Below, piece by piece: positions 51,839-60,215 of a DNA stretch of 64,000 bases (its first letter is position 1; each line of letters starts with the position of its first letter). Source of the DNA: JAAYTD01 sp964472015 (lineage in GTDB: Bacteria; Bacteroidota; Ignavibacteria; Kapaibacteriales; UBA2268). Both the position numbers and the translations under genes were made by a program. Location of the stretch: the NCBI GenBank assembly GCA_964472015.1, contig CAYYIP010000006.1, positions 51,494 to 115,493 on the forward strand. The letters are read 5' to 3'. A model generated the notes under the pieces. It worked only from the letters and a program-made list of their open reading frames with translations, was not told the origin of the DNA and did not search any database.

Positions 51839-53320
51839 ATGTTCCAAAATAGGTTACTAAAAAATTTATTTTCATTATCTCTTGCAGAGATTGCTACTAA
51901 GGGCATTGTTTTTTTTCTAAATGTTTATATTGCTCGAGTACTTAAGGTTGAAGGTTACGGTATAATTACCAATATTACTTCTATTGTTATTTACTTGACA
52001 ATGATTAATCTCGGCTTTAATATGGTTGGTTTACGTGCTGTATCTCGTATTCCATCAAACAGAGAGAAATATGTAAATAATATTTTAACATTAAAGTTAG
52101 TTTTATCTATAATATTATTTGCATTTTTAGTTTTATATATAATTTATTTATCAGAGCAATCTTATTTAGAAAAAATAGCTTTATTACTTGGTGGTCTTCA
52201 ACTATTTTCTACTGCTTTGCAGATTGATTGGTTTTATCAAAGCATAGAACGTATGGAAATATTGGGGTTACGTCAATTTTTAGTTAGTTTAGTAACTTTT
52301 ATTGGTGTAATTATATTTGTAAAGTCGCCGGATGATATACATATTTATATGGCTATTGTTTCTTTATCATTATTAATTAATAATGGTTGGTTAATTATAT
52401 TATATATAAAAAAATATGCCAAAATACATTTAGAGTTTCAATTAAATTTTTGGAAACAATTATTAAACGGGTCTTTACCTATAACTGTTTCTATTGTATG
52501 TACAACAATTATAAATTCTTTTAATATTATTTATTTAGGTTTAACGGTAAGTGATTATAGATTAGGGCTATTTGGGTCGGCATTTAAGTTATATGCATTT
52601 AGTATAATTCCGGCCTCTATTATTCAAAATGCTTTTATGCCTTCTATTGCGCGTGCAGTTGATATAAGTTCTAGACAACAAGTAATGTTGAAGTATGTAA
52701 AGATGTTATCTTTTGTTGCATCTATAATACCTATAATCATTATGTTTTTTGCTGATTTTTTTATAAATCTTATTTATGGTGATAAATTTATTGGAGCAGT
52801 AATTAATTTACGTTACTTAATGTTTGCTATTTTTTTTGGATATTATAATGTATCTATAATGCCTACTATGCTTGCTTGGGGTAAAGAAAAAATAATTATG
52901 GGTATATTTTGTATAGCGGCGCTTGTTAATATTGTTTTGAATATTATTTTTGTTAATAATTTTTTAGAAATTGGTTCAGCTTTTGCTAGTATTGGAAGTG
53001 AATTAATAGCATCGGTTTTGTTAACTATATTATTAGTTCGTGAAATAAATAAAAATTATATATCTACATTTATTAAATTTATAAGTATTGCAACTATTTC
53101 TACAGGTATTAATTATCTAATATTTAATAGTGGATTAATTTTAGACAGTAGTATTTTTTATAATTTTAATGTATATATAATGAAATATTTAAATATACAG
53201 AATTTTATTCAGAATGTATTAGGAATAATTTTTTCTTTTATTGGATTTTTATTATTTCTTTCAATTTTTAATATTATTAAAATAAAAGACTTAAGGAGTA
53301 TTTTTAGAAATGAAGTTTGA
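51839..53320 (+). CDS. Wzx-type polysaccharide flippase (MOP superfamily)
   Basis: 493-residue inner-membrane flippase with about twelve to fourteen hydrophobic helices. The N-terminal signature SLAEIATKGIVFFLNVYIARVLKVEGYGIIT is the Polysacc_synt domain start. Loops with Arg/Lys and the WFYQSIERMEILGLRQ segment are typical of O-antigen or lipid-linked oligosaccharide translocators. A good GGGATTTT leader precedes the ATG. It overlaps glf by 11 bp, so they are translationally linked; together they suggest transport of a galactofuranose-containing glycan. Confidence 0.88.
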   Translation: MFQNRLLKNLFSLSLAEIATKGIVFFLNVYIARVLKVEGYGIITNITSIVIYLTMINLGFNMVGLRAVSRIPSNREKYVNNILTLKLVLSIILFAFLVLYIIYLSEQSYLEKIALLLGGLQLFSTALQIDWFYQSIERMEILGLRQFLVSLVTFIGVIIFVKSPDDIHIYMAIVSLSLLINNGWLIILYIKKYAKIHLEFQLNFWKQLLNGSLPITVSIVCTTIINSFNIIYLGLTVSDYRLGLFGSAFKLYAFSIIPASIIQNAFMPSIARAVDISSRQQVMLKYVKMLSFVASIIPIIIMFFADFFINLIYGDKFIGAVINLRYLMFAIFFGYYNVSIMPTMLAWGKEKIIMGIFCIAALVNIVLNIIFVNNFLEIGSAFASIGSELIASVLLTILLVREINKNYISTFIKFISIATISTGINYLIFNSGLILDSSIFYNFNVYIMKYLNIQNFIQNVLGIIFSFIGFLLFLSIFNIIKIKDLRSIFRNEV

Positions 53321-54437
53321 TTTTGTAATTATTGGTGCTGGTTTAACAGGTTGTACAATTGCTGAGTATATAACAAGTCATACTGATAAGAAAGTTTTAA
53401 TTATAGAACAACGTGAACATATTGCGGGCAATTGTTATGATTTTAGAGATGAGCATAATATATTAGTTCAAAAATATGGACCGCATATTTTTCATACAAA
53501 ATATGAATCTGTCTGGGAATATCTTTCTAAATTTACTGAATGGGAAACTTATGAACATTATGTTTTAGGTAATATTGAAGGAAATTATGTTCCTATTCCT
53601 TTTAATTTAGTGTCTATAAAAAAATGTTTTCCTGAAGAACTGGCTACAAGAATAGAAAAAAAATTATTATCTAAATTTGAATATGGGACTAAAATTCCAA
53701 TTTTAGATTTATGTAATTATAAGGATAAAGATTTAGAATTTTTGTATAATTTTATATATAAGAATGTTTTTGAAGGATATACGAGCAAACAGTGGGGAAT
53801 ACCACTATATGAATTATCTAAAACTGTTTCAGAAAGAATACCTGTATTTATATCGAATGATTGCAGATATTTTCAAGATAAATATCAAGCTATACCTCGT
53901 TTAGGATATACAGAATTATGTAAGAATATGTTAAGAAATAAAAATATACATATTTTATTATCTACTAATTATTTTGACATTGCAAATCAAATAGAATATG
54001 ATAAACTTATTTATTCTGGAAAGATAGATACTTTTTTTAATTACAAATATGGACATTTACCATACAGAGATTTAGACTTTGAATTTATTTATTATGATTT
54101 AGAGAAATTTCAGCCTGTTGCACAGGTAAATTATCCAAACAGCAATGATTTTACGCGTATTACTGAGTTTATACATTTTTATAATACACAAAAACATATA
54201 GGGACTGTTATAGCAAAAGAATATTCTAAAGAACATAATCCGGAATTAAATCTTGCTCCTTATTATCCTGTGCCTAACAAAAAAAGTGAGCTAATGATTA
54301 AGAAGTATTTGGCAGAAGTTAAAAAGAAGAACAATATTTTATTTGCTGGGCGTTTAGGAGATTATAAATATTATAATATGGATGATACTGTTTACAGAGC
54401 AATTGAAGTTGCAAAGAAATTAGTTGAGATTTTATAA
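53310..54437 (+). CDS. glf: UDP-galactopyranose mutase
   Basis: Flavoenzyme that converts UDP-galactopyranose to UDP-galactofuranose, the donor for galactofuranose residues in surface glycans. 375 residues. FAD Rossmann motif VIIGAGLTGCTIAEYI at the N-terminus, then EQREHIAGNCYDF, the substrate-region YGPHIFHTKYESVWEY, FEGYTSKQWGIP and the C-terminal FAD contact AGRLGDYKYYNMDD. All conserved residues I can check are present. It has an AAGGAG site and overlaps the flippase. The next gene starts 7 bp after. Confidence 0.96.
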   Translation: MKFDFVIIGAGLTGCTIAEYITSHTDKKVLIIEQREHIAGNCYDFRDEHNILVQKYGPHIFHTKYESVWEYLSKFTEWETYEHYVLGNIEGNYVPIPFNLVSIKKCFPEELATRIEKKLLSKFEYGTKIPILDLCNYKDKDLEFLYNFIYKNVFEGYTSKQWGIPLYELSKTVSERIPVFISNDCRYFQDKYQAIPRLGYTELCKNMLRNKNIHILLSTNYFDIANQIEYDKLIYSGKIDTFFNYKYGHLPYRDLDFEFIYYDLEKFQPVAQVNYPNSNDFTRITEFIHFYNTQKHIGTVIAKEYSKEHNPELNLAPYYPVPNKKSELMIKKYLAEVKKKNNILFAGRLGDYKYYNMDDTVYRAIEVAKKLVEIL

Positions 54438-54444
54438 AATAGTT

Positions 54445-55218
54445 ATGTATAGACCTAAATTTTATCATTATAATATTGTAACGTCTACTAATGATATTGC
54501 ATTTCAGTTACTAAAAAAAGATAAAGAACTTGCAGCGGTTGTAGTTACTGCTGATTGGCAAAGTTCAGGTCGAGGTCGTAATGGTAATATATGGAAAAGC
54601 AATAAAGGCGAGAACTTGCTTTTTTCTTATGGAATCGTTCATAATCCTAGTATAATAAAATTATATTTATTACAAATAATAGGAACGCTTGCGGTAAAAG
54701 AGTTATTAATAAATTATATTCCTAATGAATATATAAGGATTAAATATCCAAATGATGTTTATATAAAGAGTGCGCCTAATGTTATTTTTAGAAAAAATTC
54801 GGGTGTTATTTCTGAAACAAATTATATTAATAATAATTTATGTTATTCTGTTATAGGTATAGGTATTAATGTAAAACAAGCGCCAAATAAAGACATCCCT
54901 AATTCTATTGCATTAGCTGATTGTGTTGAAATTTATAATAATGGTATAAATTTTAATAAAATTGATTTAGAAAATATGCGAATAATGTTAGGAAATATTA
55001 TTTCTAAGTTATTAGACTTAGAAGAATATTATATAAAGGAAAAATGGCTTGAAGAATTAAATATATATAAAAAGAAAATCATATTATTAAATGAAGAAAC
55101 AGAAAAATTGTATAATGTAGTAAATATTATGCAAGATTGTCGACTTGTTATTTCTGATTTAGATGGGAATAAAAAAATTGTTAATAATGGTGATTCTATA
55201 AGATATAATTTAGAATAA
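54445..55218 (+). CDS. birA: Biotin-[acetyl-CoA-carboxylase] ligase (monofunctional BirA)
   Basis: Attaches biotin to the carrier-protein lysine of biotin-dependent carboxylases. 257 residues from the ATG at 54445 (an in-frame TTG at 54424 overlaps glf). No N-terminal DNA-binding domain, so it cannot act as the biotin-operon repressor. The ligase core has TSTNDIAFQLL, the biotin loop QSSGRGRNGNIW, and IKYPNDVYIK with the conserved lysine, then VIGIGINV. A weak SH3-like C-terminal domain follows. Ended by a very long perfect terminator. Confidence 0.93.
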   Translation: MYRPKFYHYNIVTSTNDIAFQLLKKDKELAAVVVTADWQSSGRGRNGNIWKSNKGENLLFSYGIVHNPSIIKLYLLQIIGTLAVKELLINYIPNEYIRIKYPNDVYIKSAPNVIFRKNSGVISETNYINNNLCYSVIGIGINVKQAPNKDIPNSIALADCVEIYNNGINFNKIDLENMRIMLGNIISKLLDLEEYYIKEKWLEELNIYKKKIILLNEETEKLYNVVNIMQDCRLVISDLDGNKKIVNNGDSIRYNLE

Positions 55219-55274
55219 TTGTTATAACTTATAATTTAATTGAATTATAAGTTATAACAATTATTTTTTTATAA
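55214..55274 (+). terminator. Very long perfect terminator after birA
   Basis: A 23-bp perfect stem (55214-55236 with 55243-55265) around a 6-base loop, starting inside the birA stop region, then a run of T. Closes the flippase-glf-birA transcript. Confidence 0.85.
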
Positions 55275-55338
55275 TTAATTTATATTTATATTTATATTTA
55301 ATAAAATAATAGTATTTTATAAAAAATATATTAATTTT

Positions 55339-56985
55339 ATGTCTATTAATAATGAATTAAAAACAGAAGTTAATATTGATAAAGTGATGGATACGCCTTT
55401 GCCAATATATACTTCTAAAAATAAAGAGAATAATAAAGGAAATGAGACTGCAATAGCTGCTATAGATGTAGGAACGAATTCTTTTCATCTTATTGTTGTT
55501 AAGGTAGATTCTAATGGTGTTGTTTACACTTTAACTCGTAATAGGGAAACCTTACGATTAGGTGAGGGCAGTGGTGGTGAGATGAAGATATTGAGTGAGG
55601 AATCAATGAAAAAAGGTTTAGAAGTACTTGAAAATTTTAAAAAAATAGCAGAAACTCATAATGCAAAGATACGTGCTATTGCTACGAGTGCCATACGTGA
55701 AGCCTTAAATTCTAATATTTTTATTGATTTAGTACGAGAGAAAACAGGTATAGAAATAGAAATAGTTTCTGGTGATGAAGAGGGTCGATTGACTTTTTTA
55801 GGAGTTTCTTATTGTGTACCTATAATTGATCATAAAACAATGATTGTTGATATAGGTGGTGGTAGTACTGAAACTGTTATTGGTATAGATAATGATATTC
55901 TTTTTACTAATAGTGAAAAATTAGGTGCTGTTAGGTTAACACAACGTTTCTTTTCTGATGGTGTTATAACTGATTATAAAATTGATAAATGTAGAAGGTA
56001 TATAAGAGGGAAATTTGCTTCTATAATAGCAAAAATGAAAGAGATTGGTTTAAAAAAAATAGTTGGTACGGCGGGGACTTTTGAAACAATTGTTAAATTG
56101 ACTAAGGTTATAGATGAAGATAATTTTGAGTTTGTTGATGGAGTTTCTGCTTCTGTTACTTCTATGCTAGCTGTTATAGAAGATATAGTAAGAGCAAAAA
56201 CGCCGTCGCAGATTAAAAAAAAATTTAATGTTGATGAAAGACGATCGGAGATAATTTTAGCTGGTGCTTTAATTGTTGAGTATCTTATTAAAAATTCTGA
56301 GTTATCAAAAGTAACATTTTCACCTTATGGTTTAAGGGAGGGAATAATTTATGATACTATACAGAAATTAAATATATTAAGTAATTTTAACAATGTTTCG
56401 GATATAAGGAAACAATCTATTTATAATCTTGCAAAAAAATACAAAGTATATTTATTACATTCTGAGCATGTATTAAATACTTCTTTTATTATTTTTGACT
56501 GTTTAAAGTTAAAAAAACTTAATTTATATCATAAAGAATTACTTGGATATGCTGCAATATTACACGATATTGGATATTACGTATCAAATGAACAGCATCA
56601 TAAACATTCTTTATATTTAATAAAGAATAGTGATTTACAGGGTTTTACTAATAATGAAACTTTAATCATTGCTAATATTGCGCGTTATCATAGAAAGAGT
56701 CATCCGAAAAAAACACATGAAGATTATTCTATTCTATCTGATAAAAAAAAGGAAATTGTTTCTATTCTTGCTGGTATTTTACGCTTGGCTGAAGGAATGG
56801 ATAGACGACACAAACAAATTGTAAAATCAATTGATGCAACATTTGATGGTAATAAGTTAGTATTAACTTTACATGCAGAAGATGATAATATTCCAGATAT
56901 TGAAATTTGGGGGGTAAACAGAAGAAAATTATTATTAGAGCAAGTTTTAAATATAGAAATAGAAGTTTTAAAGGGTAAAAAATAA
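55339..56985 (+). CDS. Exopolyphosphatase/guanosine pentaphosphate phosphatase family protein with HD domain
   Basis: 548 residues. The N-terminal Ppx/GppA ASKHA domain has AAIDVGTNSFHLIVV, ATSAIREALNS, the second phosphate motif VDIGGGSTETVIG and VGTAGTFET. The C-terminal part (from about 350) is an HD-type phosphohydrolase-like helical domain with SEHVLNTSFIIFD, AAILHDIGYYVS and ANIARYHRKSHP. Family members hydrolyse polyphosphate or pppGpp; the class cannot be fixed by eye. It stands alone between two intergenic regions. Confidence 0.9.
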   Translation: MSINNELKTEVNIDKVMDTPLPIYTSKNKENNKGNETAIAAIDVGTNSFHLIVVKVDSNGVVYTLTRNRETLRLGEGSGGEMKILSEESMKKGLEVLENFKKIAETHNAKIRAIATSAIREALNSNIFIDLVREKTGIEIEIVSGDEEGRLTFLGVSYCVPIIDHKTMIVDIGGGSTETVIGIDNDILFTNSEKLGAVRLTQRFFSDGVITDYKIDKCRRYIRGKFASIIAKMKEIGLKKIVGTAGTFETIVKLTKVIDEDNFEFVDGVSASVTSMLAVIEDIVRAKTPSQIKKKFNVDERRSEIILAGALIVEYLIKNSELSKVTFSPYGLREGIIYDTIQKLNILSNFNNVSDIRKQSIYNLAKKYKVYLLHSEHVLNTSFIIFDCLKLKKLNLYHKELLGYAAILHDIGYYVSNEQHHKHSLYLIKNSDLQGFTNNETLIIANIARYHRKSHPKKTHEDYSILSDKKKEIVSILAGILRLAEGMDRRHKQIVKSIDATFDGNKLVLTLHAEDDNIPDIEIWGVNRRKLLLEQVLNIEIEVLKGKK

Positions 56986-57009
56986 TTTTTTATAAAAAAT
57001 GAAAATTTA

Positions 57010-57041
57010 TTTGTTTTTTTGATAAAAATATTTTATTTTTG
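57010..57041 (+). promoter_or_regulatory. Promoter of tRNA-Leu (Bacteroidota type)
   Basis: TATTTTTG at 57034-57041 with TTTG at 57010-57013, 20 bp apart, matches both consensus boxes. The tRNA starts at 57080. Confidence 0.55.
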
Positions 57042-57079
57042 TAGATACTTTTTTCATAAGTTTCCTTGATAATTTATTT

Positions 57080-57163
57080 GCTCGGGTGGCGGAACTGGTA
57101 GACGCTCAGGACTTAAAATCCTGTGATGGCAACATCGTACGGGTTCAAGTCCCGTCTCGAGTA
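57080..57163 (+). tRNA. tRNA-Leu (anticodon UAA)
   Basis: 84-nt class II cloverleaf: acceptor GCTCGGG/CTCGAGT, anticodon stem CAGGA/TCCTG with loop CTTAAAA (anticodon TAA), a long variable arm and T-arm ACGGG-TTCAAGT-CCCGT. Discriminator A; CCA is not encoded. Confidence 0.96.
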
Positions 57164-57168
57164 CTTAT

Positions 57169-57209
57169 AAGGAATAAACATATATTATAATGTTTATTCC
57201 TTATTTTTA
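57169..57209 (+). terminator. Terminator of tRNA-Leu
   Basis: AAGGAATAAACAT (57169-57181) pairs with ATGTTTATTCCTT (57190-57202) and is followed by ATTTTT. It starts five bases after the tRNA. Confidence 0.85.
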
Positions 57210-57261
57210 TATATAAATTAAATAATATATTATAATTATTAAGATATAAACAGATAAAAAG

Positions 57262-57317
57262 AAAAACTTTTTCTTCAATATTACTATTTTATATTTAATA
57301 TTAAAGAAAAAGTTTTT
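57262..57317 (-). terminator. Terminator of initiator tRNA-Met
   Basis: AAAAACTTTTTCTT and AAGAAAAAGTTTTT (57262-57275 with 57304-57317) are perfect 14-bp arms around a 28-base loop that has its own short inverted repeat. On the minus strand it follows the tRNA by six bases and leads into CTTTTT. Confidence 0.6.
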
Positions 57318-57323
57318 TATTAG

Positions 57324-57396
57324 TAGCGGGGTCAGGACTTGAACCTGAAGCCTTCGGGTTATGAGCCCGACGAGCTACCAATTGCTCCACCCCGCG
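57324..57396 (-). tRNA. Initiator tRNA-Met (anticodon CAU)
   Basis: 73-nt cloverleaf on the minus strand starting CGCGGGGTGGAGCAATTGG. It carries the initiator hallmarks: an unpaired first base (C1 against U72) and three G-C pairs GGG/CCC at the base of the anticodon stem, loop CTCATAA. T-arm TCAGG-TTCAAGT-CCTGA; discriminator A; no CCA encoded. Confidence 0.95.
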
Positions 57397-57409
57397 ATAT
57401 TTTATATTA

Positions 57410-57439
57410 CAAAGATACGTAATTTATGGACAAAAACAA
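57410..57439 (-). promoter_or_regulatory. Promoter of initiator tRNA-Met (Bacteroidota type)
   Basis: On the minus strand TATCTTTG (57417-57410) and TTTG (57439-57436) are 18 bp apart. The tRNA begins 14 bp downstream of the -7 box. Confidence 0.5.
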
Positions 57440-57584
57440 AATGTTTGTTATTTTTTTGTTTTTAAAGTTAAAATCAATATTTTAGTAAAATATTTTATAT
57501 ACTTAATAATTATATATAAAAAATATATATAAAAAAATTAAAATTTCCGTTTGAAATTTCTATTTTAACTATTGTAAAAAAGAA

Positions 57585-58346
57585 ATGATAGCTATTATTG
57601 ATGTTGGAAATACGAGAACAAAATTAAGAATAAATAGTGAGATTTATTTTTTTATAAATAATAAAATAAATGAAGATTTAATTGAAGAAATAACATTAAA
57701 ATATAATATTGACAAATTATATTATTCTTCGGTTAATAATTCAGCATTATATAGATTAAAAAAAATAATAAATCTAATAAACTATAATAATAAAGCTACT
57801 AATATTGAATTAATTGATACTAGTAAATTATTACAAGATCAAACTATAATTGATTTTAGTTTTACAGACGGGATGGGGAATGATAGGAAATTTGGACTTA
57901 TTGCTGCACAAAATATAGTAATATCACCTTTAATAACGATAGATTGTGGTACTGCTATAACTTTAAATGTATTATCATTTAATAATAGGGCATTAGGTGG
58001 AGCTATTTTCCCGGGGTTATATACTTCTGCTTTAGCATTAAAACATTTTACTTCTCAATTACCATTAATAGAAGCAGTACTAACAGAAGAAAATATTATT
58101 AATAATACAGAAGGTGCAATAAATTTTGGTATTAAGTCTACTATTTTAGGTGGGATTGAATATGCAATAACTCAGATAAAACTAGATATATTAAAAGAGC
58201 AAGATATACCTTTAATATTTACAGGTGGATATGGAAAATATTTAATGGAAATATTAAATAAAAAAGAGATTTTTAAAAATGCAATTTTTATAGAAAATTT
58301 AGTTTTAGATGGGATATTATTATTAATAAATAAGAATAATAAATAA
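57585..58346 (+). CDS. coaX: Type III pantothenate kinase
   Basis: First enzyme of coenzyme A synthesis, phosphorylating pantothenate with a monovalent cation. 253 residues, usual length. ASKHA motifs: phosphate-1 IAIIDVGNTRTKLRI, catalytic-loop region FTDGMGNDRKFG with the Asp, phosphate-2 TIDCGTAITLNVL and ALGGAIFPGLYTSA, and adenosine site FTGGYGKYLM. The stop codon lies inside a 13-bp tandem repeat, so the last residues (NKNNK) come from repeat units. It follows the tRNA pair with a 188-bp leader containing no clear promoter box. Confidence 0.95.
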   Translation: MIAIIDVGNTRTKLRINSEIYFFINNKINEDLIEEITLKYNIDKLYYSSVNNSALYRLKKIINLINYNNKATNIELIDTSKLLQDQTIIDFSFTDGMGNDRKFGLIAAQNIVISPLITIDCGTAITLNVLSFNNRALGGAIFPGLYTSALALKHFTSQLPLIEAVLTEENIINNTEGAINFGIKSTILGGIEYAITQIKLDILKEQDIPLIFTGGYGKYLMEILNKKEIFKNAIFIENLVLDGILLLINKNNK

Positions 58347-58388
58347 GAATAATAAATAAGAATAATAAATAAGAATAATAAATAAGAA
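58328..58388. repeat. 13-bp tandem repeat across the coaX stop codon
   Basis: The unit AATAAGAATAATA repeats about 4.5 times (AAGAAT recurs at 58332, 58345, 58358, 58371, 58384) from inside coaX into the intergenic region. Each unit holds an in-frame or near-frame TAA, so expansion barely alters the protein. Confidence 0.85.
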
Positions 58389-58513
58389 TTTTAAAAAGAG
58401 ATAAGTTTATTGTAACTTAAAATATAAAAATGTTACATTCTAATATTAATTTTTTTAGTGAAACAAAAATAAAGACGATTATTTTTTATTAAAATAAATA
58501 ATATAATATAATT

Positions 58514-59734
58514 ATGATAGAAATAGATGATTTACAAATTATATTAAGTGAATTAGATAATATAGTTCTTGATGATTATTTTCCTTTTTCGGAGATGCAT
58601 TGTATTTGGGAGATGCGTTGTGGTGCTTTACGTTTATTTGAAAAAATAATGTTGTATTTTCCGAAAAATAAGGTAGTTTTTGATGCAAGAGAGTTACAAA
58701 TTAAGTCCTTAATTTCAAAAGAAGATGGTATAGATAATGTTATAAATTATAATATTCCTACATTAAAATTTATTTTACCTATTGTATTAAATACAGAAAT
58801 AAAAAAGAAAATAGTAAATTATATAAAAGAAAATTCAAATATGAATATATATTTTAAATCTAGTGATGCTATTTTTGCAAAATACTTACCTAATTATTTA
58901 TTAGAAAGTAAAGAATTAGAAGTTAAAGAAAAAGAGGAACTTTATATAAACATTGATAATGTAAATATTATAAGATATTTATGGGATAATTTAGATTTAC
59001 AATCAAGAGAAATAGAACAAGATATTTATATGCTTAAAAATACAAATGTTTTTCATTATACAATAGAGGACAATTTATATAAAGGAATAAATGTTCAGTT
59101 ATATCCTGGGGTTATAATAGATACTTCAAAAGGTAGTGTTATACTTGAAGATAATGTTCAAATTATGCATAATTCTGTTATTATTGGTCCTTGTTATATA
59201 GGGCAGAATACAATAATAAAGGTAGGTTCAAACATATATGAAAATTGTTCTTTTGGTTCTTATTGTAAAATAGGGGGCGAGGTAGCGGATACTATTTTTC
59301 ATAATTATTCTAATAAGCAACATAGTGGTTTTATTGGTGGTTCTTATATTGGCGAATGGGTAAATTTAGGTGCAGATACAAATAATTCAGATTTAAAAAA
59401 TAATTATTCAAAGATAGCGGTAAACTTACCTCATAAAGTAATTGATACAGGGAAGCAGTTTTTAGGTTGTATGTGTGGCGATTATTCTAAGACGGCTATA
59501 TGTACGAGGATAAATACAGGTACTATTATTGGTAATTGTGCTATGATAGCGATTAGTAGATTAACACCAAAATATATTCCTTCTTTTTCTTGGTTAACAG
59601 AAGAATTAGAAAATATATATAAAATAGAAAAGGCGATAGAAACTGCAAAAATAGTTTTAAAAAGACGAAATAAGATTATAACAAATGAAGAGGAAAAAAT
59701 GTTATTATCTATTTTTAATAAGTATAAAAAATAA
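58514..59734 (+). CDS. GlmU-like putative sugar-nucleotidyltransferase with hexapeptide repeats
   Basis: 406 residues. The N-terminal two-thirds lacks a canonical nucleotidyltransferase GxGTRM loop but matches the 'GlmU-related' putative sugar nucleotidyl transferases of Bacteroidota/Chlorobiota, beginning IEIDDLQIILSELDNIVLDDYFPFSEM. Residues 195-350 form left-handed beta-helix hexapeptides (VQLYPGVIIDTSKGSVILEDNVQIMHNSVIIGPCYIGQ and further IKVGSNIYENCSFG). The helix and a Lys-rich tail suggest sugar-nucleotide acylation or binding in envelope synthesis. Exact reaction unknown. Confidence 0.75.
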   Translation: MIEIDDLQIILSELDNIVLDDYFPFSEMHCIWEMRCGALRLFEKIMLYFPKNKVVFDARELQIKSLISKEDGIDNVINYNIPTLKFILPIVLNTEIKKKIVNYIKENSNMNIYFKSSDAIFAKYLPNYLLESKELEVKEKEELYINIDNVNIIRYLWDNLDLQSREIEQDIYMLKNTNVFHYTIEDNLYKGINVQLYPGVIIDTSKGSVILEDNVQIMHNSVIIGPCYIGQNTIIKVGSNIYENCSFGSYCKIGGEVADTIFHNYSNKQHSGFIGGSYIGEWVNLGADTNNSDLKNNYSKIAVNLPHKVIDTGKQFLGCMCGDYSKTAICTRINTGTIIGNCAMIAISRLTPKYIPSFSWLTEELENIYKIEKAIETAKIVLKRRNKIITNEEEKMLLSIFNKYKK

Positions 59735-60215
59735 TTATATATTTTATTAAAAATTAATGTTTATAAATATTTTTTGAAGAAACGTTATAAAATGTTAAAA
59801 AAACAGCATAAAAAATTAATTCTTTATATTGTTTGTAGTGAGTTTGTTTTTTAGTTTAATTTTAAAATTAAATATTTATTAAAATAATATTTTTTAGTAC
59901 ATATATTGTAACAAAATATATAGGTATAGAGTCTTTATGTAGTATTGATAATTTTTTAATTAATTAAGATATTAGAATTGTAAAAATAAAATATTAGAAT
60001 TGTAAAGACTATTATAATTTATTTTGTTTGTTTATATCAAAAAAAAATATTATTTTAAACTATATTATTAATGTTATAATTCAATTTATAAATTATATTT
60101 TTCATTTTCATTTTAATAGTTTTTATAACTGAATATAACTTTTTATAATTTTAATACATTATACATTGAATATTTAAATAAATAATAAATTGTAATTTAA
60201 AAAATAGGTTTTTTT
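59735..60215. other. 481-bp gene-free AT-rich region
   Basis: No coding frame over 22 codons with support, no terminator with a strong stem, no clear TAnnTTTG box. A 16-bp direct repeat ATATTAGAATTGTAAA occurs at 59969 and 59991 (22-bp period). Otherwise I see nothing recognisable. Confidence 0.5.

Noticed and set aside
55214..55265. The long inverted repeat as an operator or second promoter region
   Set aside because: Stem starts at the gene end, and is followed by a T run; a terminator explains it fully.
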